DNA of 64,000 nt from Halomonas stenophila (GCF_014192275.1 NZ_JACHXR010000003.1:147647-211646); one strand, 5' to 3'. Positions 17,087-25,975 are shown, counted from the first letter of the stretch. Made by a program: numbers and translations. The notes: generated by a model not told the origin, from the letters alone.

Positions 17087-18214
17087 TCAGTTGCCGATGC
17101 TCACGTTGCTGTGGGCAGCGATGCTGGTGCCGGACAGCTGCGAGTTGTAGAAGCCGGTGGAGTTGTTGATGTTGGAGACACCCCCGTAGACCCCACCTGC
17201 GGCAACCGAGACGCTGGCCGCACCGGTTGACAGGATGGCCGCACCGCCGTTGCCACCGTTGCCGCCGTTGCCACCGTTGCCGGCCACAGCATGGGCAGTG
17301 CCGCCAATACCCTGGCCGCCGCCGCCGCCGCCGCCATAGCCATCGCCGCCGTCACCGGCCACCGCGCCGGCCCAGCCGGCACCGCTGCCGTCGCCGCCGG
17401 TGCCAGTGCCGGTGCCGCTACCGGCTCCGGCTCCGGCACCGCTGCCGGCCACGCCGGAGCCGCTGCCGCCATAGCCGCCATCGTTGCTATCGGCGCTGCC
17501 GTCGTCACCGTTGTTGTTGGCAGAGCCGTAGCCAGAGCCACCGTTGCCACCGTCGTTGCTGTCGGCGCTGCCGCCGACACCCAGGCCAAGACCCAGACCG
17601 AGCCCCAGGCCTGTCCCGTCTCCGCCCTGGCCGGCGCCGGCACCCACTGCGACGGCATCACCACCGTGGCTGCCGTTACCGTTACCGCCATGGGCCCCGA
17701 CACCGATGCCGATGCTGGTAGCAGTGGCATCTCCGCCGGGCGCACCGGAGGCACCACGGGCACCATTACCGCCATAAACATTGATGGACGAACCACTGAC
17801 ATTCGAGCGCATCTTCTGCAGCGAGATGACGCTGACGGAGGTGTTATAGGACTCGCTCATGGCCCAGGCATCGCCGCCGCGGCCGGTCATGCCGCCGCTG
17901 CCGCCGCTCCCCAAGCCAGCGCCGACGCCGGCACCGCCGGCACCACCGGCACCACCATCGTTCGAGTCGTTATAGTCGCTGGAGTTGTCGTTGGTGGTGT
18001 TGCCACCGTTGCCACCGCTGCCACCGACGCCCAGGCCCAGCCCGAGGCCGGACCCGCCATCGGCACTGCCGCTGCTGCCACCCACGGCAACAGCATTGGA
18101 GTCGACATTCTGATCGGCGTCATCGGCGACGCCGACGCTGGGGTTGGCCTGGGCGGTGGAAATCGCCATGACCAGGGTCAGCAGGGAAGTCCCCGCGATT
18201 GCATATGCTTTCAT
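17087..18214 (-). CDS. Glycine-rich secreted protein, candidate fibre subunit of the Fap-like locus
   Basis: I use the ATG at 18214 (375 residues), preceded by GGGAGAG and starting a clear signal peptide (MKAYAIAGTSLLTLVMAIST, cleavage near residue 23). The mature protein is extremely rich in Gly, Ala, Ser, Asn and Asp and has no Cys. GL-repeats occur at 56-63 and 202-213; a segment GSADSNDGG recurs at 215-223 and 239-247; GNGG repeats occur at 312-324. Two segments break the glycine pattern: 119-148 (ESYNTSVSVISLQKMRSNVS onward) and 327-375 (including FYNSQLSGTSIAAHSNVSIG). Both hold an SG-[ST]-SI motif and may be beta-forming cores. It occupies the place of FapB/FapC but is not a recognisable homologue. 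It could instead be a non-amyloid adhesin. Confidence 0.72.
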   Translation of the reverse strand: MKAYAIAGTSLLTLVMAISTAQANPSVGVADDADQNVDSNAVAVGGSSGSADGGSGLGLGLGVGGSGGNGGNTTNDNSSDYNDSNDGGAGGAGGAGVGAGLGSGGSGGMTGRGGDAWAMSESYNTSVSVISLQKMRSNVSGSSINVYGGNGARGASGAPGGDATATSIGIGVGAHGGNGNGSHGGDAVAVGAGAGQGGDGTGLGLGLGLGLGVGGSADSNDGGNGGSGYGSANNNGDDGSADSNDGGYGGSGSGVAGSGAGAGAGSGTGTGTGGDGSGAGWAGAVAGDGGDGYGGGGGGGQGIGGTAHAVAGNGGNGGNGGNGGAAILSTGAASVSVAAGGVYGGVSNINNSTGFYNSQLSGTSIAAHSNVSIGN

Positions 18215-18796
18215 GATCACTCTCCCGTTCGATTCGGCTGGACCATTCTCGTCCACTGCGAACCGGGCCGATTCGAAGGTCGATAACGGCATCGGTTCTG
18301 GTTGCCTGCACTTGGTCAACGTCGATGGTCGACCTTGAGCCCTCGAAGATCCCGCTCGCAGGCAAGCTACCTAGGGCATATTGCATGCCAGGAAAGCGTA
18401 ACCTGCTGATAATCTTGGAGAGAAGTCGCGTTCATGGCCGTGGGGCACGGCGGGGGATGCGGTTTTGGGGAGGGATTCATGCAGGAACTGTTAAGCCCAT
18501 GAAACAGGCTGCCAGCACCATGCCGCGGGTTTTCCGGATAAATAAATAAAAATCAATCGATTAACTTATCGATACAAGGAGAAACAAAACCGTTGCAAGA
18601 GTGACACTCCCAACACACTTCCATTTTTAATCGCTAAATCAATGTGTTGTAAGGTGATTTACGGTTTACGCAATCGCTACGGATTATCACTCTATGTAAT
18701 ATCCGGCCCCTCAGCCTGAGAGGAAGGGGGCAACAGGGGGAGAGACCGGCGATGGTCATGCTCCCTTACCGGTGGCCAGGGGGCCGGGCCTGGGGG
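18215..18796. other. Upstream regulatory region of the glycine-rich operon
   Basis: This 580-bp gap holds no supported gene. It contains the sigma54-like site (18376-18390), two ATCGAT sites 12 bp apart (18556-18561 and 18568-18573), and an inverted pair CAACACA (18611-18617) / TGTGTTG (18643-18649). The last lies about 225-260 bp upstream of the promoter, where an enhancer-binding protein could act by looping. The stretch from about 18530 to 18700 is AT-rich. The divergent gap has no gene on the plus strand; the next gene (18797-20044) ends here from the right. Confidence 0.55.
18376..18390 (-). promoter_or_regulatory. Putative sigma54 promoter of the glycine-rich operon
   Basis: On the minus strand the sequence TGGCATGCAATATGC starts at 18390. 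GG (18389-18388) and GC (18377-18376) have the exact -24/-12 spacing, and only the -12 element differs from consensus by one base (ATGC for TTGC). Transcription would start near 18365, about 150 nt before the ATG at 18214. The nearby activator with GAFTGA supports it. Confidence 0.5.
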
Positions 18797-20044
18797 TCAG
18801 GTCCAGTGGGCATGTTCCTGGATCAGGCCGGCGAGCGTCTCGCCAGCATTGTCGGCCGTGGTGTCCAGGTGAATCAGGTGCAGGCGTTCATCATCGGTGA
18901 AATCCTCGAAGCCGCTTCGCTGGCGGTGGAGAATGGCCAGACCGTCCCGGACGTCGCCGCCTCGTCGGCTGGCCCGCTTGCGGATGCGTCGCTCCAGGGT
19001 GGCATCGTCTGCCTCGAAACTGATCAGCAGGACGGGCAGGCCGCGGCTCTCCGCCTGGTGGCGCAACCGGTTGCGTTGTTCCCGCTTGAGGCAGGTGGCA
19101 TCGATGCAGACCGGAAAGCCGGCATCCAGGAGCCTGCCGGCACAGTCGGCCAGTCGCCGGTAGGTGCGCTCGGTGGCTGCCTCCGAGAAGATATCCACAG
19201 GCGGTTCGTCGGGAGTCGCCTGTGGATAGTCTCCATGCAGGCGCCGGCGCTCCGCGTCCGAGCAGACCCGAACCGCTCCCAACTGACCGACCAGGGCACG
19301 GGTGAAGCGACTCTTGCCGCTACCGGTCACCCCCACCCCGATCACCAGCGGGGGGAAGCGGAACTCGGCATGCTGCTCGGCCAGCGTCAGATAGCAACGA
19401 CAGGCTCCCATGGTCTCCGCCAGCAGGGCCGGCTGCTCATCGTCGCCAACGGCATCCTGCCGGCGCCTCAGGGCCCGCCTCGCACCGGCCAGGGTCTCGA
19501 TCACCCGGAACATCGACAGCAGGCGAGGCATGCCATAGTCGCCGGACACCCGCAGGTAATGATCGAGCGCCCAGTTGGCCAGGCGCGACTCGCCACGGAT
19601 CTCGAGTCCGACCAGCAGCGAGGCCAGGTCGCCCCCCGGATCCAGCGCGATCTGCGCACCGACGCCCTCGAGATCTCGGTCGATGGCATTGGCCATCAAT
19701 ACGCGCTCTTCCTCCACCAGGCGACTGTGGGGATGGTCACAGGCCCAGCTGTGCGGCAGCCGGTATTCTCCCCGGGACTGCAGCACCGGGGTCAGTCGCT
19801 CGAGACTCTCCTGCAGCCAGCTAGCCAGCCCGGCCAGGCGCCGGCGGTCCTCGTCACCGGCCATCAGCGACTCCAGGGCCTTGATCTCGGCGTCCATGCG
19901 CTCACTGACTGCCGCCGGGGTGGCCGAGGCGTCCCGACCCTGGCCGCGATGCTCGCGGTGCCAGCCGCTCAGCCGCTCGACCACGGCCTCGAGGGAGAGA
20001 TCCTCCCCGGCAGTCATGGCGTCTCGGGGATGTCGCTGATTCAT
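18797..20044 (-). CDS. AAA-type kinase-like ATPase with a degenerate aminoglycoside-phosphotransferase half
   Basis: The 415-residue product has a C-terminal P-loop domain of the zeta-toxin/AAA_33 kind (GVGVTGSGKSRFTRAL, then PVCIDATCLKREQRNRLRHQ and a lid-like region RRIRKRASRRGG). Its N-terminal half resembles the phosphotransferase part of proteins annotated as bifunctional aminoglycoside phosphotransferase/ATP-binding protein, especially DPGGDLASLLVGLEIRGE and HYLRVSGDYGMPRLL. The expected HGDLHxxN catalytic loop is not seen; the corresponding place reads LPHSWACDHPHS. The ATG at 20044 follows GAGGAGAG. It is downstream of hemL on the same strand (50 bp). Substrate unknown; antibiotic resistance should not be inferred. 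Confidence 0.7.
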   Translation of the reverse strand: MNQRHPRDAMTAGEDLSLEAVVERLSGWHREHRGQGRDASATPAAVSERMDAEIKALESLMAGDEDRRRLAGLASWLQESLERLTPVLQSRGEYRLPHSWACDHPHSRLVEEERVLMANAIDRDLEGVGAQIALDPGGDLASLLVGLEIRGESRLANWALDHYLRVSGDYGMPRLLSMFRVIETLAGARRALRRRQDAVGDDEQPALLAETMGACRCYLTLAEQHAEFRFPPLVIGVGVTGSGKSRFTRALVGQLGAVRVCSDAERRRLHGDYPQATPDEPPVDIFSEAATERTYRRLADCAGRLLDAGFPVCIDATCLKREQRNRLRHQAESRGLPVLLISFEADDATLERRIRKRASRRGGDVRDGLAILHRQRSGFEDFTDDERLHLIHLDTTADNAGETLAGLIQEHAHWT

Positions 20045-20094
20045 CGCACTCTCCTCACTTGGCCACCGGCGCCTCACTGGGCCACCGGCGCGGG

Positions 20095-21384
20095 TCACGC
20101 CTGGCGCATCGACGCGAAGGTCGCCTCGGCCGCGTCCAGGGTCAGTTGGATATCCTCGGGCGCATGGGCACTGGACATGAAGCCGGCCTCGAAGGCCGAG
20201 GGCGCCAGGTACACGCCGTGATCCAGCATGGCGGCGAAGAAGCGGCGGAAGGCATCACCATCGCAGGCGGTGGCCTGGGCGAAGTTGTCCACCCGGCTCT
20301 GGCCGGTGAAGAACAGGCCGAACATGCCGCCCGCCTGCTGGGTGATCATGTCGATGCCGGCCTCGTCGGCACGCGTCTTGAGGCCATGGCAGAGCGTCTC
20401 CACGCGCTGGGCCAGGGCATCGTGGAAGCCGGGCTCGCGCAGCTTGGTGAGCAGGGCGATGCCGGCCGCCATGGCCAACGGATTGCCCGCCAGGGTCCCG
20501 GCCTGGTAGACCGGCCCCAGCGGCGAGATGTTCTCCATGATCGCCTGACGACCGCCGAAGGCCCCGACCGGCATGCCACCGCCGACGATCTTGCCCAGGC
20601 AGGTCAGGTCCGGCTCGACGTTGTAATGCGCCTGGGCCCCGCCCATGGCCACCCGGAAGCCGGTCATCACCTCGTCGAAGATCAGTACGCTGCCGTGCTG
20701 GTCGCAGACCCGACGCAGGGTCTCGAGGAAGCCGGGCTGTGGCGGGATGCAGTTCATGTTGCCGGCCACCGGCTCGACGATGATGCAGGCCACCTCGTCG
20801 CCGATCTCCTCGAAGCAGGCCTCGACGGCATCCGGATCGTTGTAGGACAGGGTCACGGTGTGCTCGGCCAGTGACGCCGGCACGCCGGGGGAACTGGGCT
20901 CGCCATGGGTCAGGGCGCCGGAGCCGGCCTTGACCAGCAGGGAGTCGGAGTGGCCGTGGTAGTTGCCCTCGAACTTGACGATCTTGTCACGCCCAGTGTA
21001 GCCGCGGGCCAGGCGGATCGCCGACATGGTGGCCTCGGTGCCGGAATTGACCATGCGCACCATCTCGATGCTGGGGATCATCTCGCAGATCAGGTCGGCC
21101 ATGGTGGTCTCGATGGCCGTGGGGGTGCCGAAGGACAGGCCATTGTCGAGGCGCTCGCGCACCGCCTCCAGGACCTCTGGGTCGGCATGCCCGGTGATCA
21201 TCGGTCCCCAGGACCCGACGTAATCGACGTAGCGCTTGCCTTCCACGTCGAACAGATAGGCACCCTGGGCACGCTCCATGAAGACCGGGGCGCGCTCCAG
21301 CCCCTTGAAGGCACGCACCGGCGAATTGACACCGCCGGGAATGTGTCGGCAGGCCCGTTCGAAGAGCTGTGCGGATGTGATCAT
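20095..21384 (-). CDS. hemL: Glutamate-1-semialdehyde 2,1-aminomutase
   Basis: HemL converts glutamate-1-semialdehyde to 5-aminolevulinate, the C5-pathway entry to heme. The 429-residue class III aminotransferase starts [20 protein letters not shown], a hallmark of the enzyme. It contains the pyridoxal-phosphate lysine region [16 protein letters not shown] and the conserved [20 protein letters not shown]. Length is normal. The start ATG follows AAGGGG. hemJ, another heme-pathway gene, lies 1 kb upstream beyond thiD, on the same strand. A perfect DnaA box (minus strand) is found upstream at 21454-21462. Confidence 0.97.
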   Translation of the reverse strand: MITSAQLFERACRHIPGGVNSPVRAFKGLERAPVFMERAQGAYLFDVEGKRYVDYVGSWGPMITGHADPEVLEAVRERLDNGLSFGTPTAIETTMADLICEMIPSIEMVRMVNSGTEATMSAIRLARGYTGRDKIVKFEGNYHGHSDSLLVKAGSGALTHGEPSSPGVPASLAEHTVTLSYNDPDAVEACFEEIGDEVACIIVEPVAGNMNCIPPQPGFLETLRRVCDQHGSVLIFDEVMTGFRVAMGGAQAHYNVEPDLTCLGKIVGGGMPVGAFGGRQAIMENISPLGPVYQAGTLAGNPLAMAAGIALLTKLREPGFHDALAQRVETLCHGLKTRADEAGIDMITQQAGGMFGLFFTGQSRVDNFAQATACDGDAFRRFFAAMLDHGVYLAPSAFEAGFMSSAHAPEDIQLTLDAAEATFASMRQA

Positions 21385-21598
21385 GTCAACCCCTTTGCTG
21401 TTGAACGAATATGTCTCGTCGGCCGGAAAGCCCCGAGGCGTGGCGCCCCGGCCTGTGGATAATTCTCTGGATAAGCTTTTGGCGACCGGTGATCTGACGG
21501 TGAATGCCGCCGAAATGCGTCGCTTTGTCCCGGAACCCTCCCACTGGTCCTATTCTCGGTGCAGACGCCCCGGATGGCCAGCCCATGCCCGGCTCGCC

Positions 21599-22429
21599 TC
21601 AGTCCTCCAGAGTCACCGGCAGGCGCCACAGCCGACGCGGCAGTCGCTGGTCCCGTCCCGGCTGCCAGCCATGGGCCAGTGCCTGCCAGGTGAAGACCTG
21701 AGCCTGCTGGCAGGCAGCGATCAGTGACTCTCCCAGTGCCAGGCGGGTGGCGAGGGCCGCCGCCAGGGTACAGCCGGAGCCATGGAACTGGCCGGGCAGA
21801 CGCGGCCAGCTCCACTGGCGGTCACCATCCGGCGCATGGAGGGTGTTCACCACCCGGTCGGGTGCGGTACGGACATCGGGGTCGTCGGTGCCGGTGACCA
21901 GCACGCCCTGGCAGCCCAGATGCATCAGGTTCACCGCGCGCTGGGTCTCGTCCAGGCAATCGGCGTCGGCCAGACGAGCGAGTTCCTGGCGATTGGGGGT
22001 GAGGATATCCACAAGGGGCAGCATGCGCCGGCGGAAGGCCGCCACCAGCCCCTCTGTGGACAACTCCTTGCCCCCGCCGGCCCGCAGGACCGGGTCGACC
22101 ACCACCGGCACCCCGGGACGACGGACGATGATTTCCACCACGGCCTCCAGGGTCTCCGGGGCGGCCAGCAGGCCGACCTTGATGGCGGCGACATCGATGT
22201 CCTCGAGGGCGGACGCCATGTCGCGAATGGTGTCCGCCGCCACCGGCTGCACGGCCGTGACATCGCGACAGTTCTGTACCGTCAGGGCGGTGGGGATGGT
22301 CAGCGCCCAGCCGCCGCAGGCCGCCACGGCCTCGGCATCGGCCACCAGGCCGGCGCCGCCGGAGGGATCGTGGCCGGCGAGGACCAGCACCGTGGGCAGA
22401 TGGGGGAGCGTTTCGGCGGACGGCGACAT
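21599..22429 (-). CDS. thiD: Hydroxymethylpyrimidine/phosphomethylpyrimidine kinase
   Basis: ThiD phosphorylates HMP and HMP-phosphate in the pyrimidine branch of thiamine synthesis. The 276-residue ribokinase-fold protein has PTVLVLAGHDPSGGAGLVAD at the N-terminus (substrate-binding GxDPSGGAG) and the anion-hole/catalytic motif LPGQFHGSGCTLAAALA near the C-terminus. The ATG at 22429 overlaps the hemJ stop codon (ATGA), so I prefer it to a longer upstream frame; translation is probably coupled to hemJ. No other thi gene is present in the window. Confidence 0.92.
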   Translation of the reverse strand: MSPSAETLPHLPTVLVLAGHDPSGGAGLVADAEAVAACGGWALTIPTALTVQNCRDVTAVQPVAADTIRDMASALEDIDVAAIKVGLLAAPETLEAVVEIIVRRPGVPVVVDPVLRAGGGKELSTEGLVAAFRRRMLPLVDILTPNRQELARLADADCLDETQRAVNLMHLGCQGVLVTGTDDPDVRTAPDRVVNTLHAPDGDRQWSWPRLPGQFHGSGCTLAAALATRLALGESLIAACQQAQVFTWQALAHGWQPGRDQRLPRRLWRLPVTLED

Positions 22430-22860
22430 CAGAACGGCTTCACGACGGCGAGGATGACGATCGCCAGCAGGGCGATCACGGGCAATTCGTTGAACACCCG
22501 GAAGAAACCCTGGGTGCGGGTGCAACGACCGGCGGCGAACCGCTTGAGATAGACCAGGCAGGCATGGTGGTAGACGACCAGCAACACGACCAGGGCGAGC
22601 TTGACGTGCATCCAGCCCTGCCCGAGCCAGGCCGGATTGAGATAGAGCAGGCCGCCGCCCAGGACCAGCACGGCGATCATCGACGGCGTCATGATGCCGC
22701 GATAGAGCTTGCGCTCCATGACGGTGAAGTAGTCGATGGCCTGCCGCTCCCCCCGGTCCCGGGCCATGGCGTGGTAGACATAGAGCCGCGGCAGGTAGAA
22801 GAGGGCGGCAAACCAGGTCACCACGGCCACCAGGTGCAGGGCCTTGATCCAGGGATACAT
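22429..22860 (-). CDS. hemJ: Protoporphyrinogen oxidase HemJ
   Basis: HemJ (UPF0093) oxidises protoporphyrinogen IX in bacteria that lack HemG and HemY. The 143-residue membrane protein starts MYPWIKALHLVAVVTWFAAL (conserved His9) and has about four membrane segments, with RLYVYH and the end FFRVFNELPVIALLAIVIL, all typical. It overlaps thiD by 4 bp and is followed upstream by the ClC channel gene 10 bp away on the same strand. With hemL and hemW in the window, heme synthesis and handling genes are loosely grouped here. Confidence 0.9.
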   Translation of the reverse strand: MYPWIKALHLVAVVTWFAALFYLPRLYVYHAMARDRGERQAIDYFTVMERKLYRGIMTPSMIAVLVLGGGLLYLNPAWLGQGWMHVKLALVVLLVVYHHACLVYLKRFAAGRCTRTQGFFRVFNELPVIALLAIVILAVVKPF

Positions 22861-22869
22861 GTCGCTTCC

Positions 22870-24642
22870 TTAGGCTGGAGGTGTGTCGCTGTAGCGATAG
22901 TAACGCTCGATGGCGTCCCGGGTGATGATACCGGAAATCCGCTTCTGCTTCGGCCGGTGGCCGTGCTCGACGTAGAGCGCATCCACGGCCTTGTCGTTGA
23001 GCCGGGTGAAGGCCTCCGAGAGCGTGGCCTGCAGATGGATCGGCGCCATGTCCAGTCGCTGGCCGGGGATCTCCATCAGGTCCAGCTTGCCGTCCTTGCC
23101 GATCTTGTCATCGTCATCATGCTCCAGCATCCAGCGGGCCAGATCCGCGGCCTTGAGCGCCAGGACGGGCTTGTCGTCGCGGGAGCCCTCGATGACCACC
23201 CACACCGGCTTGGCCTCCAGCAGGGCACTGGCCTGTTCCCGAGTCACACGCCGGCGGGTACGCACCAGGTCACGCTCCATCACCGCCGGCACCGAGACCC
23301 GCGAGAGGGCCTGCATCAGGGGCTGCTGCAGCGGATGCAGGCCATGCCGGGTAACGCTGATGAAGAAGCCGTCGCAGCCACACAACTGACGGGCGGTCAG
23401 CCCGGACACCACCACGGCCAGCATGCCCGGCAGGATCAGGTTGGGATTGTGGGTCAGCTCGAGCAGCGCCATCAGCGCGGCCAGCGGCGCCTGGAGCACG
23501 GCGCCCATCATCGCCGCCATGCCGAGCATGGCATAGACCTCGGGACCGGCGGCCAGCGCCGGCATCAGCTGGGCACCGAGCAGCCCGCACAGGGCGCCGG
23601 CGGCGCCCCCCGCCACCAGGATCGGGCCGATGATGCTGACCGGGATACCGCAGGCCACGGCGCCGGCGGTCAGCAGCAGCTTGCCGATGGCCACCGCCAG
23701 CAGCACGTCCAGGCTCAGCTCACCGGCCAGGGTCAGGCCCAGGGTGTCGTACCCCATGCCCTGCACCTGGGGATACCACCAGGCGACCGCCCCGACCAGG
23801 CTGCCGGCCAGGGCGAAGCGGGCCGCCATGGGCAGGCCATCGAGCCGCACGCCGCAGCGGCCCACCCGCACGAAGAGACCGGCCAGCAGGCCGATGACCA
23901 GGGCGCTGACCACGATCCAGGGCAGATTGAACAGCGAGCCCAGTGCCACGCCGGTCTCCTGGAAGGGGCGCTCGAAGCCATACACCGCCTGGGCCACCAC
24001 CGCCCCCATGGTCGAAGCCAGGATCACCGGCATGAAGCCGGTGATGGTGTACTCCATCATCACCACTTCCATGGCGAAGATGACTCCGGCGATGGGCGTG
24101 TTGAAGGACGCCGAGATGCCCGCGGCGGTGCCGCAGGCGACCAGCACGCGCAGGCTGTTGTGGGGCAGCCGCAGGCGCTGGCCCAGCCCACTGCATGCCG
24201 CCGCGCCGAGATGGATGGCCGGACCCTCGCGCCCCGCGGAGAGCCCGCCCAGCACCGAGATCAGCCCCACCCACCACTGGGTCAGCCAGTTGCGCAGCGG
24301 GAAGCGCCCCTGGTGGTAGGTCAGACGGGAGATCACATGGGCCACGCCGATCTGGCGGCCGGCGACCGGCTGGCGCCATAACCACAGGCCGATCAGCGCC
24401 ACCGCCAGCAGCGGCAGCAGCGCCCGGGTGGTTGGCGCCAGGCCCTCGAAGGCCTCGGGGTTGCCGTCGGGCAGGAAGGTCATGGCCCCGAGGGCCAGCA
24501 GCAGGCGGAAGCCCACCATCAGGCCGCCGGTGATCAACCCCGACACCACCCCGAGCACGCACAGCTGGGGGAGGGCATCGACACTGGCCAGCCGGCGACG
24601 AAAGCGGTCCATGCTGTAAAGGGGTAACGGCAGACGCGGCAA
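22870..24642 (-). CDS. ClC-family chloride channel/transporter with C-terminal CBS-like region
   Basis: This voltage-gated ClC-type protein moves chloride, possibly in exchange for protons; in a halophile it may matter for ion balance. About ten membrane segments span residues 20-440, with the selectivity signature [15 protein letters not shown] (gating Glu in GREGP) and [19 protein letters not shown]. The soluble C-terminal part (about 450-590) ends [16 protein letters not shown], a CBS-like fold. I start it at TTG 24642 (590 residues) because AGGAAGG lies 5 bp upstream; an ATG at 24612 (580 residues, [12 protein letters not shown]) is the alternative and has no good ribosome-binding site. 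hemJ follows after 9 bp. Confidence 0.85.
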   Translation of the reverse strand: MPRLPLPLYSMDRFRRRLASVDALPQLCVLGVVSGLITGGLMVGFRLLLALGAMTFLPDGNPEAFEGLAPTTRALLPLLAVALIGLWLWRQPVAGRQIGVAHVISRLTYHQGRFPLRNWLTQWWVGLISVLGGLSAGREGPAIHLGAAACSGLGQRLRLPHNSLRVLVACGTAAGISASFNTPIAGVIFAMEVVMMEYTITGFMPVILASTMGAVVAQAVYGFERPFQETGVALGSLFNLPWIVVSALVIGLLAGLFVRVGRCGVRLDGLPMAARFALAGSLVGAVAWWYPQVQGMGYDTLGLTLAGELSLDVLLAVAIGKLLLTAGAVACGIPVSIIGPILVAGGAAGALCGLLGAQLMPALAAGPEVYAMLGMAAMMGAVLQAPLAALMALLELTHNPNLILPGMLAVVVSGLTARQLCGCDGFFISVTRHGLHPLQQPLMQALSRVSVPAVMERDLVRTRRRVTREQASALLEAKPVWVVIEGSRDDKPVLALKAADLARWMLEHDDDDKIGKDGKLDLMEIPGQRLDMAPIHLQATLSEAFTRLNDKAVDALYVEHGHRPKQKRISGIITRDAIERYYRYSDTPPA

Positions 24643-24760
24643 GCTGACCTTCCTGTTCGTCCAGGCAACAAGGGCCCACCCGGCGGTGGGTGGAACACGC
24701 CTCTCTTGTGTATCATATCCAGTCACAGAGGTCCCAGCGTCCCACAACGAGGTGTCCATC

Positions 24761-25795
24761 GTGATCAAGGTCGGAATCGTCGGCGGCACCGGTTACACCG
24801 GTGTCGAACTGCTCAGGCTGCTGGCCCGCCACCCCGAGGTGCGCATCGAGGCCATCACCTCGCGCAGCGAGGCCGGCCTCGGCGTCAGCGAGCTCTACCC
24901 CAACCTGCGCGGCCACTATGACGAGCTGCGCTTCAGCGAACCGGATCCCGCTCGGCTGGCGGCCTGCGATGCCGTCTTCTTCGCCACCCCCCACGGCGTG
25001 GCCCATGCCCTGGCCGGCGAGCTGCTCGAGCGCGGCACCCGGGTGATCGATCTCTCGGCGGACTTCCGCCTGCGCGATGCGCTCGAATGGGAGAGCTGGT
25101 ACGGTCAGCCCCACGGTGCCCCCGAATTGCTCGACGACGCCGTCTACGGCCTGCCCGAGGTCCATCGCGAGCGCATCCGCCAGGCCCGGCTGATCGCCGT
25201 GCCCGGCTGCTATCCCACCGCGGTGCAACTCGGCCTGCTGCCGCTGCTGGAGGCCGGGCTGATCGATGTCGAGCACGTCATCGCCGACTGCAAGTCCGGC
25301 GTCACCGGGGCCGGCCGCGGGGCCAAGGTGCCCTCGCTGCTGGCCGAGGCCAGCGAGTCCATGAAGGCCTACGGCGCCTCCGGCCACCGCCACCTGCCCG
25401 AGATCCGCCAGGGCCTGGGCGATGCCGCCGGCGGCCCGGTGGGCCTGACCTTCGTGCCTCACCTGACGCCGATGATCCGCGGCATCCACGCCACCCTCTA
25501 CGGGCGCCTCAGCGGCGAGCCGGGCGACCTGCAGGCACTGTTCGAGAAGCGCTTCGCCGACGAGCCCTTCGTCGACGTCATGCCGGCCGGCAGTCATCCC
25601 GAGACGCGCAGCGTCAAGGGCGCCAACGTCTGCCGCCTGGCCGTCCACCGCCCCGGCGACGGCGATACCGTGGTGGTCCTCGCGGTGATCGACAACCTGG
25701 TCAAGGGCGCCTCCGGGCAGGCCGTGCACAACCTCAACCTGATGTTCGGCCTCGACGAGAACGCCGGCCTCGACGCCCCGGCGATGATGCCCTGA
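24761..25795 (+). CDS. argC: N-acetyl-gamma-glutamyl-phosphate reductase
   Basis: ArgC makes N-acetylglutamate semialdehyde in arginine synthesis. The 344-residue protein starts [20 protein letters not shown] (NADP-binding Rossmann motif) and has the active-site cysteine in VPGCYPTA (Cys150), matching the long ArgC type of pseudomonads in length and sequence. The GTG at 24761 places the start at the conserved IKVGIVGG; the ATG-like frame upstream overlaps the clcA promoter side and lacks conservation. Other arg genes are not in the window. A palindromic repeat lies directly downstream. Confidence 0.95.
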   Translation: MIKVGIVGGTGYTGVELLRLLARHPEVRIEAITSRSEAGLGVSELYPNLRGHYDELRFSEPDPARLAACDAVFFATPHGVAHALAGELLERGTRVIDLSADFRLRDALEWESWYGQPHGAPELLDDAVYGLPEVHRERIRQARLIAVPGCYPTAVQLGLLPLLEAGLIDVEHVIADCKSGVTGAGRGAKVPSLLAEASESMKAYGASGHRHLPEIRQGLGDAAGGPVGLTFVPHLTPMIRGIHATLYGRLSGEPGDLQALFEKRFADEPFVDVMPAGSHPETRSVKGANVCRLAVHRPGDGDTVVVLAVIDNLVKGASGQAVHNLNLMFGLDENAGLDAPAMMP

Positions 25796-25821
25796 TCTCA
25801 CCACATCCCACACTGGCGGAG

Positions 25822-25918
25822 TCCGGGGACAGGGTGCAGCGAGGGTCTTTTTCCAGGGAAGGAAAAAGTAGCGTACAGGGACGTATTCACAGCGCCCTCG
25901 CGGAGGCCTGTCCCCGGA
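25822..25918. repeat. Palindromic intergenic repeat (REP/MITE-like) between argC and erpA
   Basis: The outer arms TCCGGGGACAGG (25822-25833) and CCTGTCCCCGGA (25907-25918) are a perfect 12-bp inverted repeat. Inside it lie a second pair GCGAGGG / CCCTCGC (25839-25845, 25895-25901) and a third, CTTTTTCC / GGAAAAAG (25847-25854, 25861-25868). Such nested palindromes are typical of REP-like elements mobilised by RAYT transposases; it may also act as the argC terminator. Copy number cannot be judged from one window. Confidence 0.65.
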
Positions 25919-25945
25919 ATACCTCCGCCCAGACCTCCCCAATAG

Positions 25946-25975
25946 TTGACCCTTTTGCTGGGGGTTGTGGATAAT
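25946..25975 (+). promoter_or_regulatory. Putative sigma70 promoter of erpA
   Basis: TTGACC (25946-25951) and GATAAT (25970-25975) are separated by 18 bp and lie about 45 bp before the erpA ATG. A perfect DnaA box in the minus direction (TGTGGATAA, 25966-25974) overlaps the -10 element. Confidence 0.55.

Noticed and set aside
17291..18286. 331-codon plus-strand frame opposite the glycine-rich gene
   Set aside because: Its Ala/Thr-rich sequence is the mirror of GGN codon repeats on the other strand, with no ribosome-binding site; the minus-strand frame has a signal peptide and GGGAGAG.
18752..20221. 489-codon plus-strand frame opposite the kinase-like gene
   Set aside because: The minus-strand frame has P-loop and lid motifs and a ribosome-binding site; the plus-strand translation is a Gln/Gly/His-rich shadow.
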